From assembly GCA_001184405.1 (NCBI GenBank), contig LFMX01000008.1, positions 1 through 64,000 on the forward strand: DNA of 64,000 nt. Direction: 5' to 3'. The notes below the pieces were generated by a model. That model searched no databases, was not told the origin of the DNA, and worked only from the letters and a program-made list of their open reading frames with translations. Made by a program: the position numbers and the translations under genes. The DNA is from Candidatus Burkholderia humilis (GTDB lineage: Bacteria; Pseudomonadota; Gammaproteobacteria; Burkholderiales; Burkholderiaceae). Shown in pieces: positions 17,831 through 27,617 of the stretch (positions are counted from its first letter, which is position 1; the number at the start of each line of letters is the position of its first letter).

Positions 17831-18117
17831 ATGAGTCAGACGACCGTCCAGCTTGCGTTGGGCAAGCAAAAAATCATCGAAGACATCAAGGTGTTGCTCA
17901 ACGACGCGGAAGAGCTCGTGTGTCTGTCGGCGACGCTACCTGGCGAGGGCGGCGATACGTTGCGCGCGCGCCTGCGCGATCACGTCGATTCGGCGCGCGA
18001 AGCCGGTACGCGCAAGGCGTGGACTGCACGGAAAAGTACGTGAAGGACAATCCGTGGCAGTCGCTGGGCATGGCGGCAGGCGTGGGCTTTCTCGTCGGCC
18101 TGATCGTTTCTCGCTGA
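17831..18117 (+). pseudogene. DUF883/ElaB-YqjD family membrane-anchored protein, frameshifted
   Basis: ElaB/YqjD-type proteins are small, have a long helical cytoplasmic part and a C-terminal membrane helix, and some bind stationary-phase ribosomes. The N-terminal part MSQTTVQLALGKQKIIEDIK to VDSAREAG is open. The frame breaks near 18010-18020 and resumes with TEKYVKDNPWQSLGMAAGVG and the membrane anchor FLVGLIVSR. The motif DNPWQSLGMAAGVGFLVGL is diagnostic for the family. Joined length is about 95 residues, normal. A GAGGA ribosome site precedes the ATG. Confidence 0.85.
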
Positions 18118-18151
18118 AACTGAATTTTCACTACGAAGGGAGAGAACAAAC

Positions 18152-18439
18152 ATGGCACGGTCTTCGATCGGAATCTTCGGCGCGCTGTTCGCAGTCGGCA
18201 GCGTGCTCGCATGGAAATGGGTGCAATCGAAAGATGCAGCCGGTCGCCGCACGGTGCGCGACATCAATCGCTGGGAAGACGAGGGCGGCAAGGTGTTGAC
18301 GCCGGCCGGATCGATCAGCGCGCACGCAACGGCAACGAAACCGTCGACGGCACCGCCGATGCGTGGCACTTTCCGCGCAGCTAAGCGCTGCATCCCGGTG
18401 CTTCCGTCAGCGGATGCGCCGGCCACGGATTTTGTGTGA
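18152..18439 (+). CDS. Small membrane-anchored protein, C-terminus possibly frameshifted
   Basis: The protein has one N-terminal hydrophobic helix (SIGIFGALFAVGSVLAW) followed by a charged tail (QSKDAAGRRTVRDINRWEDE). It lies 34 bases after the DUF883 gene with a GGGAGAG ribosome site and completes a three-gene set of small membrane proteins. The open frame is 95 codons. In the neighbouring frame, from about 18318, the sequence reads ETVDGTADAWHFPRS and stops at 18384; this looks more protein-like than the in-frame tail, so a one-base slip near 18316-18322 is likely. Family unknown. Confidence 0.6.
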   Translation: MARSSIGIFGALFAVGSVLAWKWVQSKDAAGRRTVRDINRWEDEGGKVLTPAGSISAHATATKPSTAPPMRGTFRAAKRCIPVLPSADAPATDFV

Positions 18440-19015
18440 GCGATTCGGACGTATGCCGACCCGCCGCCGTTTTTTTGTGCGCTGAGCATGCGCAACAGCT
18501 TGGGGGGGGGTGCGAGTCCCCTGTCCAACCTGATGGTGGTGAAGGGCTAGTGAAACGCAAGGGCGTCGTCGCGAGGCGGGGTCTTGCCAGGTCGATGCCA
18601 ATCGTCGTAATCTGCATGATGACGCCCCTTCCGGTTTGAGTGGTCGATGACACTTCCACTCTGGCACATTGATGCCGTCATCGGGTGGGAGCGTCCATCC
18701 CATTGCTTATACTGAGAAGTTTTCCCGTCGTATCAATGTCGAGGTTGATATTTGCCTCGATCGTCAGAGCGGCAAGCCGCTTAGCAACATCCGCTTTCTC
18801 AAGTGCGGCAACACCGAGCTGTCTGAATCAGATCATGTAGCCGGTTACGATGCTATCGTCATAGTCTTCCGCCATCGTCACCTCCGGAAGAGAAGCCCAG
18901 TAGCAGCCGCCACGTATTCCAAGCACGCGACAGCCGAGTGGTTTAGACGCTACCAACTAGCAAGTGAGACTGTCGGATCGTGGCGAACCCTTCTTAAGGA
19001 GAGGCGGGCGATTGA
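18440..19015. other. Spacer at the start of the low-GC region
   Basis: No gene is supported here. A run of nine G residues lies at 18502-18510. Base composition drops noticeably from here to about 44.5 kb. A short stretch near 18928-18950 recalls a tRNA D-arm, but no cloverleaf can be folded. Confidence 0.45.
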
Positions 19016-19807
19016 TCAAGAGACACCGAACGGATCTCCCTGCGCCTTGATGCAACGCAACGCCCCCTCCTTTTTCTGACTCGGTATCCAAACTTCACCC
19101 GTAAAACGAGTGTCCGCGTAGTCAATGAAGACAACCACATACGATGTGACGGTTTGGGCAAATATGGTTCGATACGTCAAGCGTAGCAGTGTCCCTTTCT
19201 GGGTGATGGGCCTTCTTGCGCGAAACGATGGTATCGTTGGGTCAGCTTCGTCAAACGTCATCCTCGTGCTGCTCGTGTCGACAAGGCTCAAGGTGGCATC
19301 GAACGGACAAAACGACGCTGCAAACTCTGGATGAACCACCGTTTGCAGGTCTGACACCGAAATCAACGGATATTCAGATGAGGTACCAGCAGCAATGGAT
19401 ATCGATTTGGAACCGATACGTTTGAAAACGCCACTCTCTTCTATTTCGAACGGTTTAAGCACGGGATAGGACCCGCCTGATTTTCCGTTCAACACATCGA
19501 CTTTCACCGCAATCGCGGGAACGTCAGACACATTTTTTAGCGTTAATTTTTTAGCGTTAGCGTGAGAAAGGGAACAAATGCGTCCTCGAGCCAAGGTTTG
19601 AAATGCAACCCCAAAACTTCCACTGTCGTGGGATGGGACGCTACGAGCAGCGCTTCTTCCGCGGATGAAAAGTGCTCGCTGGGACAGATGTTCACGACGG
19701 CGTTACCCCCCGACTGCGCCAATGCTCGGACTGCAGTTCCCATGGGAAATCGTAGCGCCCAAAGCCGTCTGACTCAAAAGCAGCAGTGCCACACACAAAC
19801 TTCGCAT
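19016..19807 (-). pseudogene. Exported protein of unknown function, broken by slippage and a 14-base duplication
   Basis: The start MRSLCVALLLLSQTALG is a typical Sec signal peptide. The mature part reads GNAVVNICPSEHFSSAEEAL, PTTVEVLGLHFKPWLEDAFV and, after the breaks, VSDVPAIAVKVDVLNGKSGG to a stop at 19016, about 263 codons in all. Two lesions are visible. Near 19705 a six-G run holds one G too many, giving a TAA. At 19532-19559 a perfect 14-base tandem duplication (ATTTTTTAGCGTTA twice, plus strand) shifts the frame and ends the upstream frame at TLTLKN. The start is one base after the stop of the gene at 19809, so the two form a tight operon. No family recognised. Confidence 0.65.
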
Positions 19808-19808
19808 A

Positions 19809-20357
19809 TTAGTTGCCACCAACATTGACCGTTCCACCAGTCATCGTGCCAATCGCTGGGCTTCCATCGCCGTTTGTCACGGCCGCGGTGGAAGATGTCG
19901 AGCTTTGCCGGCGGCGAACTGCTGACGCGGTTGTGGACCTATGAGTCAGTGGTGCCTGAGATGTGTGGGCACTCGGACCATCTGGGAGAAGCTTGTTAGA
20001 GAGCACGTCGAACACGTGACTTTTACATTGATTAGCATCGCGGGCAGCATCCAGCACTTGTCCTGCTAGCACGCCGGAGTGGACGTCATTTTTCTGTTCG
20101 TAGCCAAGATGAACGCCGGCCTGAGCCAGTTTGCTCGCAAGGCCTCTCAAGGCTAGTTGAATCGACCCTGATGCGTCGCTGGACTTGCTAGAGCCGCCTT
20201 CGGAAGCGCGAACGCATATCCTGTCCGCAGTGTCGCCTATTAGCTTCAGAGTCTCAGCGTTTGCATTCGTAACGGAAGCAGGTGGAGTAGCAACCGACGA
20301 CTGAGCAAACGCATCGATTGTTGCTATCAAGCAGACGAGCGCCAAACTCGTTTTCAT
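19809..20357 (-). CDS. Small exported protein of unknown function
   Basis: This 182-residue protein starts MKTSLALVCLIATIDAFA, a Sec signal peptide cleaved before QSS. An AAGGACGTGAA ribosome site sits just before the ATG. The mature protein is helical and charged in the middle (IQLALRGLASKLAQAGVHLG) with three or four cysteines, and ends in a low-complexity Thr/Ser/Gly tail (IGTMTGGTVNVGGN). It is the first gene of a two-gene operon whose second gene (19016-19807) is broken. Composition is lower in GC than the flanking core genes. I do not recognise the family. Confidence 0.65.
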   Translation of the reverse strand: MKTSLALVCLIATIDAFAQSSVATPPASVTNANAETLKLIGDTADRICVRASEGGSSKSSDASGSIQLALRGLASKLAQAGVHLGYEQKNDVHSGVLAGQVLDAARDANQCKSHVFDVLSNKLLPDGPSAHTSQAPLTHRSTTASAVRRRQSSTSSTAAVTNGDGSPAIGTMTGGTVNVGGN

Positions 20358-21420
20358 TTCACGTCCTTCTGGGTAGGTCTTCCTATTGCCGTAAGCGACG
20401 GTAAGGGGGGCCATTATCACAAGAAGAGTTAAGAAGCATACGCCGTCATTGTTGACGTTGTGGTAAGCTGACAACAGCAAACAGGTTTCTGCATGCTTGG
20501 TGATTGCTGCGTGCATCGAGTTGCGGAAGCGAAGTCATATGCTTGAGAACTGATTAGCCACGCGAGCAAACAGCTCAAGTCATTTTCGGTCGGCGGCCGA
20601 CGCATTACGATTGCGACCGTGCAAGATGCTCAAGGGCTTATGACATTGCGGCCCTAGCGACATAGCCAGATGCGTAGGCTCGGAGACGCGACGTCACTAA
20701 TATGTCAACTGGGCAGATGATGTCCCTGCTGACAGTCGGCAGCTCAATCGTGAAACAGCAGACCGTTTGTGGCCCGCGAAGAGCGAACGGTCGTAATAAT
20801 AGAGTGTAGACGAGTGTGCGAACTTTGTATCGGATGATCTGCGTGACCGAACGTCGGCGTGCGATCTAGAACTCAAAGGGTGTAACTCCAACTCGGCTGC
20901 TAGCGTCTACCCGAAAAAGCTACTCACTTCAATCTATCAACTGCTGACCTTAGGGAACCGACAGGGTTGGGTTCCGCCTCCACCCCATCAAATGGTTTTG
21001 CCGAGTGATGTCAAGGCGCACGTTTCGGTGAGCCGCCGCACATCCAGCGTCCGGACCTCTAGCGGCGAAATCTAAGCATGGCCGTTCATGACGACTTGCC
21101 AGCAGACTGAGACCCATTCTCTTTCGGTCAGCGGACTGAGAAGTCCGTCTTGACTTCAGCGCGGCTAATCGTCTAGCAGAGGCTAAGTCAACTACATAAT
21201 ACGCAGTCTTAAATCAAAAAACAGAATGATGCGTAAACCGGCTGGCTTGCCCAGCTACATCGTGTAACTTCTATCCTTGATGCGATAAGCCGCGCGGCGG
21301 GCGGGCGAACGGCTTGCTTAGGATGGGTAAATCGATGGCCGGGGGTTGGGTGCCAATGATCGATCACATCATCGCATCGTTGTCGCTGATTGGATGAGTC
21401 ATCGAGAGCTGCGGGGCGAA
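20358..21420. other. Spacer of about 1 kb, no gene recognised
   Basis: The region separates the divergent exported-protein operon and an AraC regulator. No open frame here has convincing protein-like composition or a ribosome site. It should contain both divergent promoters. Confidence 0.5.
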
Positions 21421-22410
21421 ATGAATGTCTCGATGGATAAAATGGATAAAGACCAGTACATGATTGAGCCGCCACAGGATTTCAATGACCCGGAGGAAGT
21501 AGAAGAGCACTACAAGGAACGCCAGGTAGAAATTCGCGTTCAGCCTGATAGTAAAGGGGTGTTTCATTACAAGAAACGCACGGCTACAGGTGGTGGATTT
21601 TTTCTACGAATGTCAGAAATGGACACGCCGTGGTCGATGCAGAACGTCAACAATTCCGATATGTTCTTCATCGTGTTGCCGGCCGGCGGTAAGGTGTCTT
21701 GGAAGGTGGATGGAAAGTGGTCCTCTCCACCTTCTATATTCATCTTGGACAATTTGTCGATAGAAGAAGCGAAATACAGCACGGGGACTCGACTGGATAC
21801 AGTCGTTATTCCGGCCGCGACGCTTCATGCTGATCTTGCGTCTTTGACGGGAAGCCCGTGTCACAAGCGACTGCGGTTTGACTCGGATGCGCCTTTGGGG
21901 CCAGATGATGCTGCGACGCTTATGCATATCGCTACTGCTGTAAAGATTGGCTTGTTAGGTGAATCCGTTATGAACTCAAGTCCCATCGCGGCGAGCTACC
22001 TCCGGCAAGCGATGACAACGGTGATCTTGCAGGGCGCGCGACACAATTACAGCAACTTCCTTCGCTCGATTCCGTCGGATGTCACACCCGCACGTATCAA
22101 GCGCGCCATCGAATACATGTACGCGAACGCAACCAAACCAATTCGGCTTCCCGAAATTGCAGAGGCTGCTGCGCTTAACGTTAGGGGACTTCAGGCGGGA
22201 TTCATGCGCCACAAAGGACTTACTCCAATGGAATTTCTACGCAACGGGCGCCTGGAGCGTGTCCGAGAAGATTTACGAAATCCGCTTGTGACTGGCAGTT
22301 GTGAGCAGATCGCTTCGCGTTGGGGCTTCACTAATTTTTACCGCTTCTCTCAGGCTTACTTAACGGCCTTTGGTGAGTCTCCCCGCTCCACATTTAGGCG
22401 CCATCGGTAG
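21421..22410 (+). CDS. AraC-family transcriptional regulator
   Basis: This 329-residue regulator has an N-terminal cupin-like sensing part (residues about 30-190, AraC_binding_2 type) and a C-terminal AraC/XylS DNA-binding domain. The first helix-turn-helix is LPEIAEAAALNVRGLQAGFM. The second is in EQIASRWGFTNFYRFSQAYL, followed by the usual FGESPRSTFRR end. The linker TPARIKRAIEYMYANATKPI is typical. Several in-frame starts exist; ATG 21421 follows GGGGCGAA. The frame is open and undamaged. A decayed relative with the same layout is at 37906-38874. The target is unknown; the closest neighbours are the exported-protein operon and a chemotaxis receptor. Confidence 0.88.
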   Translation: MNVSMDKMDKDQYMIEPPQDFNDPEEVEEHYKERQVEIRVQPDSKGVFHYKKRTATGGGFFLRMSEMDTPWSMQNVNNSDMFFIVLPAGGKVSWKVDGKWSSPPSIFILDNLSIEEAKYSTGTRLDTVVIPAATLHADLASLTGSPCHKRLRFDSDAPLGPDDAATLMHIATAVKIGLLGESVMNSSPIAASYLRQAMTTVILQGARHNYSNFLRSIPSDVTPARIKRAIEYMYANATKPIRLPEIAEAAALNVRGLQAGFMRHKGLTPMEFLRNGRLERVREDLRNPLVTGSCEQIASRWGFTNFYRFSQAYLTAFGESPRSTFRRHR

Positions 22411-22966
22411 CGCTTTTGGAAGAAGCCGTCACGCTGCTTAATATGTCTTTCGAAACATTACGAACAATCGGCCGTTGCGAGTGTGAATGCGATAGGCGTT
22501 CGTCACAGCGCGTCACGTCTACTTTGAAGCATTGAACAACGATTTGAACAAGCGTCCAAGGTCCGGTTAGTTCACAGTCGATTAAACCATCGAAGCCCGC
22601 ACTGCGAAGCAACATAAGATCAACTAGCTGAGAAGGAGCTCGCAAGCACAAGAGCAACGGTCTATCCGCACATTCGTTCTGCGTTTTAAATGAGACGTTT
22701 GAGATGAGTGCGCCATCTTCGCTTGATACGATGCATACGTGCTGCATCCATTGATCAAGCACGGTGGTCAAGGCGGCACGGCGCTCAAGGCTTCTACATT
22801 GGACGCCTTCTTGTGTAAATGCCCGACTGATCTCTGCTTCGCGCCACCCGTCGTTCAGTGCGGTGAGCACGCGCCGGCGTCCGTCCAAAGGGATGCGGCA
22901 GGGAGTACCACTCAGATAGAAGGTGGATTGACAATGCCAGGACCGTATATGTTGTTTTGTTGTCAA
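22394..22966 (-). CDS. Hypothetical protein, possibly a degenerate receiver domain
   Basis: This open frame of 190 codons overlaps the end of the AraC gene by 17 bases. The middle reads VLTALNDGWREAEISRAFTQ, EGVQCRSLERRAAL and, later, SQLVDLMLLRSAGFDGLID. This loosely follows the strand-helix order of a response-regulator receiver with a conserved-looking second half (GFDGLID-ELTGPW). The acidic pocket and phospho-acceptor are not clear. There is no DNA-binding domain. It could be a remnant or a real protein; reading-frame length and composition give only modest support. Confidence 0.35.
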   Translation of the reverse strand: MTTKQHIRSWHCQSTFYLSGTPCRIPLDGRRRVLTALNDGWREAEISRAFTQEGVQCRSLERRAALTTVLDQWMQHVCIVSSEDGALISNVSFKTQNECADRPLLLCLRAPSQLVDLMLLRSAGFDGLIDCELTGPWTLVQIVVQCFKVDVTRCDERLSHSHSQRPIVRNVSKDILSSVTASSKSATDGA

Positions 22967-23159
22967 AGCATACGTCGTCCAATATCCGTTTCGACTCTGA
23001 GAAGCGATAGCAGTGCGCTTTTTGTACGCAAAGTCCGCAGTCCGTACTTCAGACGTTTCTAGGTGGGTCAGCCTCGTAGATTGGACTGCCTAGACCGGAG
23101 CCCCAGGGAGCTCCGTAGCTTTCTCAAGATGAACCTCGGTTCAGGTCGAAGCGTGAAAA

Positions 23160-24865
23160 TTAGAAAGAATGCCAATTTCCCATGGATTCTTGAACCATAT
23201 TTGTAGGCACTTTACTTAACGGTGCGGTCTTCGCTCGAGTCACGCGGGGACAAGGTATGGCTCTGCTAACGGAGGTGCCCGTCATGTCGGTGCCGTGCGT
23301 GTCGATCACGAACGATGCGACCGAGTCGTTCAAGACACGTCCTTGTTCTGCGAGAGACTGGGATGCGGCCGCGGCCTCTTCGACCAAGGCACTATTTTGT
23401 TGGGTGACTTCGTCCATCTGCGCGATGGCGAGATTGACTTGCTCAATTCCGCGACTCTGCTCAGCCGAAGCAGCAGCAATTTCGCCCATGATGCTCGCTA
23501 CGCGGTTTACTGCGTCTGTCATATCGGACATAGCTTGTCCAGCCTCGTTCGCTAAAAGCGAGCCATCGTGAATCTTGACAACCAAGTCGTTGATCAACTC
23601 TTTTATCTCCTTCGCCGCAGTTGAGGACCGCTGAGCCAGATTGCGCACTTCACCTGCGACGACTGCGAAGCCGCGCCCCTGCTCACCAGCCCATGCTGCC
23701 TCCACGGCCGCATTAAGCGCCAAGATATTTGTCTGGAACGCAATCCCCTCGATAATGCCGATGATGTCGGCGATTTCGGCGGAGCTCGACTTGATATTGC
23801 CCATCTTCCCCATCACCTGGCCGATGACCTCATTGCCTTTCAGCGCCATATTTGACGCGTCTCAGGACAAAGAGCTGGCAAGATTGGCATTCTCTGCGTT
23901 TTGTTTGACTGCGGAAGTCAACTGTTCCATGCTTGTTGCCGTTTCTTGCAGGAGGCTGCCTGCTTTTCCGTGCGCGATGAGAGATCAATGTTGCCTGCCG
24001 CTATCTGGCTTGAGCCGGTCGCAATCCCGTCGGCGGCAGTCCGCACTTTGCCAATGAGCGAGAGAAGACTCATTTGCATGTCCGACATTGAGGCCAGAAC
24101 GCTTCCCGTGAGCGCGTAGGCCGCGTTTGGGATCGTACTCAGATCGCCTCTCGCTACGCGATGACTCACGCTTGCCAGATCTGCAGGTTCAGCACCCAAG
24201 GCTCTCAGCAAGCTTCGAATAATGGCTACACCGGCAAGCACGGCCAATGCCGCGGCCAGAACGCACAAACTAATTAAGATGTTTCTTTCCAGGACAAAAG
24301 TTTCGTTCGACTGCTTAACAATTTGTGCCGAACGATCCGTTGCGGTTTGGCTGTAATCCTTTACCGCTTTGATCAAAGCAGAGAGCAGTGGCCGGCACTT
24401 CAGTTGGATCTCGCGAATAGCCGCGTCACGCTGTCCGCTGAGTGCAAGGTCATTGATTTCCAAAGCCACGGGACGATATTCATTCTCGATTCGAGGGATC
24501 TCAAGGCCAAGCTTGCGCGCATCGTCGGTTATGTCCTTCGCGTTCGCGACAAGCTCGTTAAACTTGGCAAGGGACGACTCGACTCTCGCTTCCGCCCCGC
24601 GGACGGCGTCTTTTTCAAGTTGAATGTCATCGGGCGTGGCGACGAGCACTAGATTGCGGACCGCAACAGCGCGATCGCTTACCGCCGCTTTCACTGCGTT
24701 CGCGGTTTCGACACGCGCATTGATCCCGTTAAGGAACCCGATCATTCGTTCATGCGAGTCGTTAAGCGCCTTGACTGAATAAGCGGATACGCATACGACA
24801 ACTAATGTCAAGGAGCCAAAAGCAAGGCTCAGCTTGGTTCTCACTGACAGTTGATTAAGGTTCAT
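23160..24865 (-). pseudogene. Methyl-accepting chemotaxis protein, broken
   Basis: This transmembrane chemoreceptor would signal to CheA/CheW. The N-terminus MNLNQLSVRTKLSLAFGSLT has the first membrane helix, then a four-helix-bundle periplasmic domain, a second helix (VLAAALAVLAGVAIIRSLLR) and HAMP. The signalling domain is split. The frame is lost after RTEKQAAS near 23950. An in-frame TGA follows at 23863-23865 (after NLASSLS). From 23849 the frame is open again with EIADIIGIIEGIAFQTNILA and the hairpin tip. At the tip the nearly invariant EAARAGEQGRG reads EAAWAGEQGRG, a further missense sign of decay. Joined length is about 568 codons, normal for this receptor class. Confidence 0.92.
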
Positions 24866-25475
24866 GTCTCTACCGGTGCCCAGAGGGAATGGTGTGTGGA
24901 AGCGGTGACCTGGACGTCGGCAATTCAGACTGCATTCTGCATCAATTCGTAAGCCTACATTTGCGTCACCTAGCCAAAATAACGGCGAGAACCCGCGTCG
25001 ATTTAGGGTGACGTCTCTACAGAAAACGCATCATCGCTTCAATAAGCGCATCCATTTTCCTCTCGGCGCATCGACGGGACGGCAGAGGCACTATGAATAG
25101 AAATAGGTGCGCCGCGCAATCACAAAGAGGACTAGCGATTGTCACGATTGTCTTGCTTGCTTCGTTGCGGCACACCGTTAGTACGATCTGGTTTCTTGAT
25201 GATCTCAGGCATGCGACCGGCCACCGGTTCTTAGTTTTCCAAGGCCTGTGCACCGGATCGAACGTTTGATACCTAAGAGCGCCGGAAGAAAGGTGTCTAA
25301 ATCTCGCTTGTGACGGGACAACGTCGTTTCTGATGTCAACCGGCTTTGCGGCGAGTTTATTGCCCCCGGCAGTATTGCGAAGGTCCGCCAATGCGCCCTT
25401 ACTGGATGCGCGTTTATCGTTTACCCGTATTTTAGGCATCCGCTCGCCGCACTGTCTTCCCGAGCATCGATAGCG

Positions 25476-25515
25476 AAAAACAAAAAGAAGCCGACTTGCC
25501 ATTGAGCAAGTCGGC
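25476..25515 (-). terminator. Strong intrinsic terminator in an intergenic region
   Basis: A perfect ten-base stem (GCCGACTTGC/GCAAGTCGGC) with a six-base loop is followed on the minus strand by TTCTTTTTGTTTTT. No protein gene ends nearby, which suggests a short noncoding transcript coming from the right. Confidence 0.8.
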
Positions 25516-25568
25516 CAAACTTCAGCCTTTGTCCGAGGGCCATCTAAAGCCGGCTGGAGCTGATAGCG

Positions 25569-25603
25569 TTGACTGCAAAAGATGCACAATGATAATTGTT
25601 TGC
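25569..25603. promoter_or_regulatory. Candidate Fur-controlled promoter
   Basis: On the plus strand TTGACT (25569-25574) and GATAAT (25591-25596) are separated by 16 bases, a good sigma-70 promoter. Overlapping the -10, the 19-mer at 25585-25603 (core AATGATAAT with ACAAT/ATTGT symmetry) matches 13 of 19 positions of the Fur consensus by hand alignment. A weaker minus-strand promoter (TTGGCA at 25606-25601) would place a start about 95 bases before the terminator at 25476. Iron-regulated small RNAs usually have this layout; the transcribed strand is unsettled. Confidence 0.45.
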
Positions 25604-26804
25604 CAAGCAAAAGCCGTGAATTGTCCAACAATTTCGCTTTTTGTAAAATGTGTGTGTATTGGGTAGTTTGAGCACCCGAGGAGCACTATCCGGCCTATCT
25701 GATTTCGACTAGAGAACGACAGTTAAGAGGGTGGGACGGTGACGAGATCCCCGGCTCTCCTCAACGCAGTCCTAGAAGCACGCAGTTCTTCAAAACAGTC
25801 AAACCGGTCAAAGTTGGCCGTGGGTGGTTTTTGACTGTGCGCCCCTTCTTTGACGCTGAGAGATGAGTAGAAATGTGAATCCGAAGTTTCCCTAGAGCCC
25901 CCACGGAGCGCTCTCATCGGTCGCGTGAGCGGTCACGACGGCTCGTCCGGAGGTCGAACCTACGCAGCAACACGAGTCGAACCGCGCATCGCCGAGTCAG
26001 TCATCAACTCTTCTCGCGCGTCCGTAATGGTGTATAAATTCTGCACGTTCCTATCAACGACTTTTCAACGCGTCAATTCGGCTTGCGAGCGTGTACGCCT
26101 GTATGCGGGAATTCCATGATTACATTCGATGGTGCGGATGAACGCAAGGCCATGGTGCGCCCGGACGCGGTCGCCGGCTGGCCCATCGATTTCTCTCCTG
26201 GCCGTGATCAGCTATCGGTGATCGCTGCCGGGCAGATTCAGGCTCTTCGTTTGGCATCGCAGGTTCCGGCCCGTGTTGATGTTCGCCCGCTGCTGAACGC
26301 ACGCAAACTTTCAATACGCCAAGGTGGTACCCATTCACTTGTGCATGTGCGGTCGCAAGCGTGACAGGTACGCTCTACTGCTTGGTCAGAAATCTCGTTT
26401 TCGCTGATCTATGCAGGACCAAGTCACGCTGATTATTCACAAGCTTGTCCATGCCGCCTCAATATCGATATGGCCGTCGAATCGTTTTTTGAGACATGAC
26501 CGTTTTCAGGACGCCGCGAACGTTGCGATGCACGCATCCCGAGGCAAGGCTGTGTTTCAGCCAAAGACCCGATTGGCCTCGTGACCGTTCCTGTGCAGTC
26601 GAATGACGCTCCGTCTATCTGCGTGGCGGGCGAGTATGTTGCCCAATTCCGATCACGCTACTGCAACAGCTAGCAATCGTACCGCCTTGCGCACACGCGT
26701 AAATGCGAATTGACTAGACAGTGGCTGATTTGGGCCATTGCGAATTCTTGAGGTCGTTGTCGTCTATTGAGCGAAACGTGCTCAGGTAATCCTTACGACT
26801 ACGA

Positions 26805-26955
26805 CAGCAGGATAGCGTTGCACTCCTTGAGGCATTCAAAGCTTGGCTGGGCGCGCAAACAACGCAGGTACGTCCGAAAGCACGCTGAGCAATGCCATCA
26901 GCTACGCGCTTAACCGGTGGGAGTATCTCTCCGCCCGTTACGTCGGTGATTGGCC
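26805..26955 (+). pseudogene. IS66-family transposase fragment
   Basis: About 45 codons read SVALLEAFKAWLGAQTTQVR, then after a one-base loss STLSNAISYALNRWEYLSAR. This pattern (AL-AWL, then AI-YAL-RW--L-RY) is the region just before the last catalytic acidic residue in IS66 TnpC transposases. Nothing upstream or downstream continues it convincingly, and no inverted repeat ends were found. The assignment rests on this short motif only. Confidence 0.42.
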
Positions 26956-27061
26956 GAAACTTCGTATTTGAACTACGTCGTCCAAAACCCGCGGGTGTGA
27001 TAGGAAACCCTCACCGAACCAAACCAGCTGTTGCCAAAGCACCGATAGGTTTGCTATAAAC

Positions 27062-27080
27062 GAGAATGATCCTCATTAAA
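27062..27080. promoter_or_regulatory. Fur-like box upstream of fecI-type sigma factor
   Basis: The 19-mer beginning GAGAATGATCCTCATTA matches 14 of 19 positions of the Fur consensus by hand alignment and lies 28 bases before the likely sigma-factor start. FecI-type sigma genes are usually repressed by Fur-iron in this position. The site is still recognisable although all three downstream genes are dead. Confidence 0.7.
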
Positions 27081-27107
27081 GAGAACTGCATTATAGGTGA
27101 TTTGCCA

Positions 27108-27614
27108 ATGCCTGCCGCTGACCACGCCTTGTATCACGAGGCACGCACCCTGTATGAGGACCATCACGGCTGGCTGCAGGGCTGGTTTCGGCGTCGGCTG
27201 GGCAATGTCGCCGATGCGGCCGACTTGGCTCACGACGCGTTTCTTCGATTGATCATTAAGCCTGCGCCGAAGGGCTTCACCAGCGCGCTGGAAGCGCGCG
27301 CCTATCTGAAAACCATGGCGCAGGGCATGTGTATCGATCTGTGGCAGCGCAGGCAGGTCGAGCAGGCGTGACTGGAGACGCTTGCGGCGCAACCCGAGTG
27401 CGCGGAACCATCGCTCGAGCATCGCGCCATCATCATCGAGACGCTGATGGAGATCGGCGCGCTCATCGGCCAATTGCCGGACAAGGTCGGACAAGCCTTC
27501 GTGTTCGCGTAGATTCACGGCACGCCGACTCGCGAGATCGCCGCGGAACTCGGCGTGTCCAGGCGGATGGTCCAGAAATATCTCGCGTTGATCGATGCTG
27601 GATTGCGCGACTGA
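27108..27614 (+). pseudogene. FecI-type ECF sigma factor with two nonsense mutations
   Basis: This extracytoplasmic-function sigma factor is of the iron-uptake type. The frame is continuous from MPAADHALYHEARTLYEDHH to LIDAGLRD, about 168 codons, and includes region 2 (AADLAHDAFLRLIIKPAPKG) and region 4 (TREIAAELGVSRRMVQKYLA). Two in-frame stops interrupt it: TGA at 27369-27371 (probably from TGG) and TAG at 27510-27512 (expected CAG in FVFAQIHG). Both fit G:C to A:T changes with no indel. An AGGTGA ribosome site precedes the start. FecR and TonB-receptor genes follow in the usual order. Confidence 0.92.
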
Positions 27615-27617
27615 AGC

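Larger units (their letters stand above)
24866..26804. other. Long spacer, no protein gene supported
   Basis: Nearly 2 kb is without a gene I can support. It contains a strong hairpin terminator (25476-25515), a Fur-like promoter element (25569-25603) and a second hairpin at 25608-25643, together a candidate noncoding RNA locus. A 204-codon minus-strand frame at 25017-25631 spans the terminator and looks random. The short frame at 26083-26364 is not recognisable. Confidence 0.5.

Noticed and set aside
18925-18960. A stretch resembling the D-arm of a serine or leucine tRNA
   Set aside because: No acceptor, anticodon or T-arm could be folded around it.
25017-25631. A 204-codon minus-strand open frame in the 25-kb spacer
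   Set aside because: It crosses a strong intrinsic terminator on the same strand, lacks a ribosome site and has random-looking composition.
26083-26364. A 93-codon plus-strand open frame
   Set aside because: No recognisable motif, no ribosome site, and surrounding sequence is non-coding in character.
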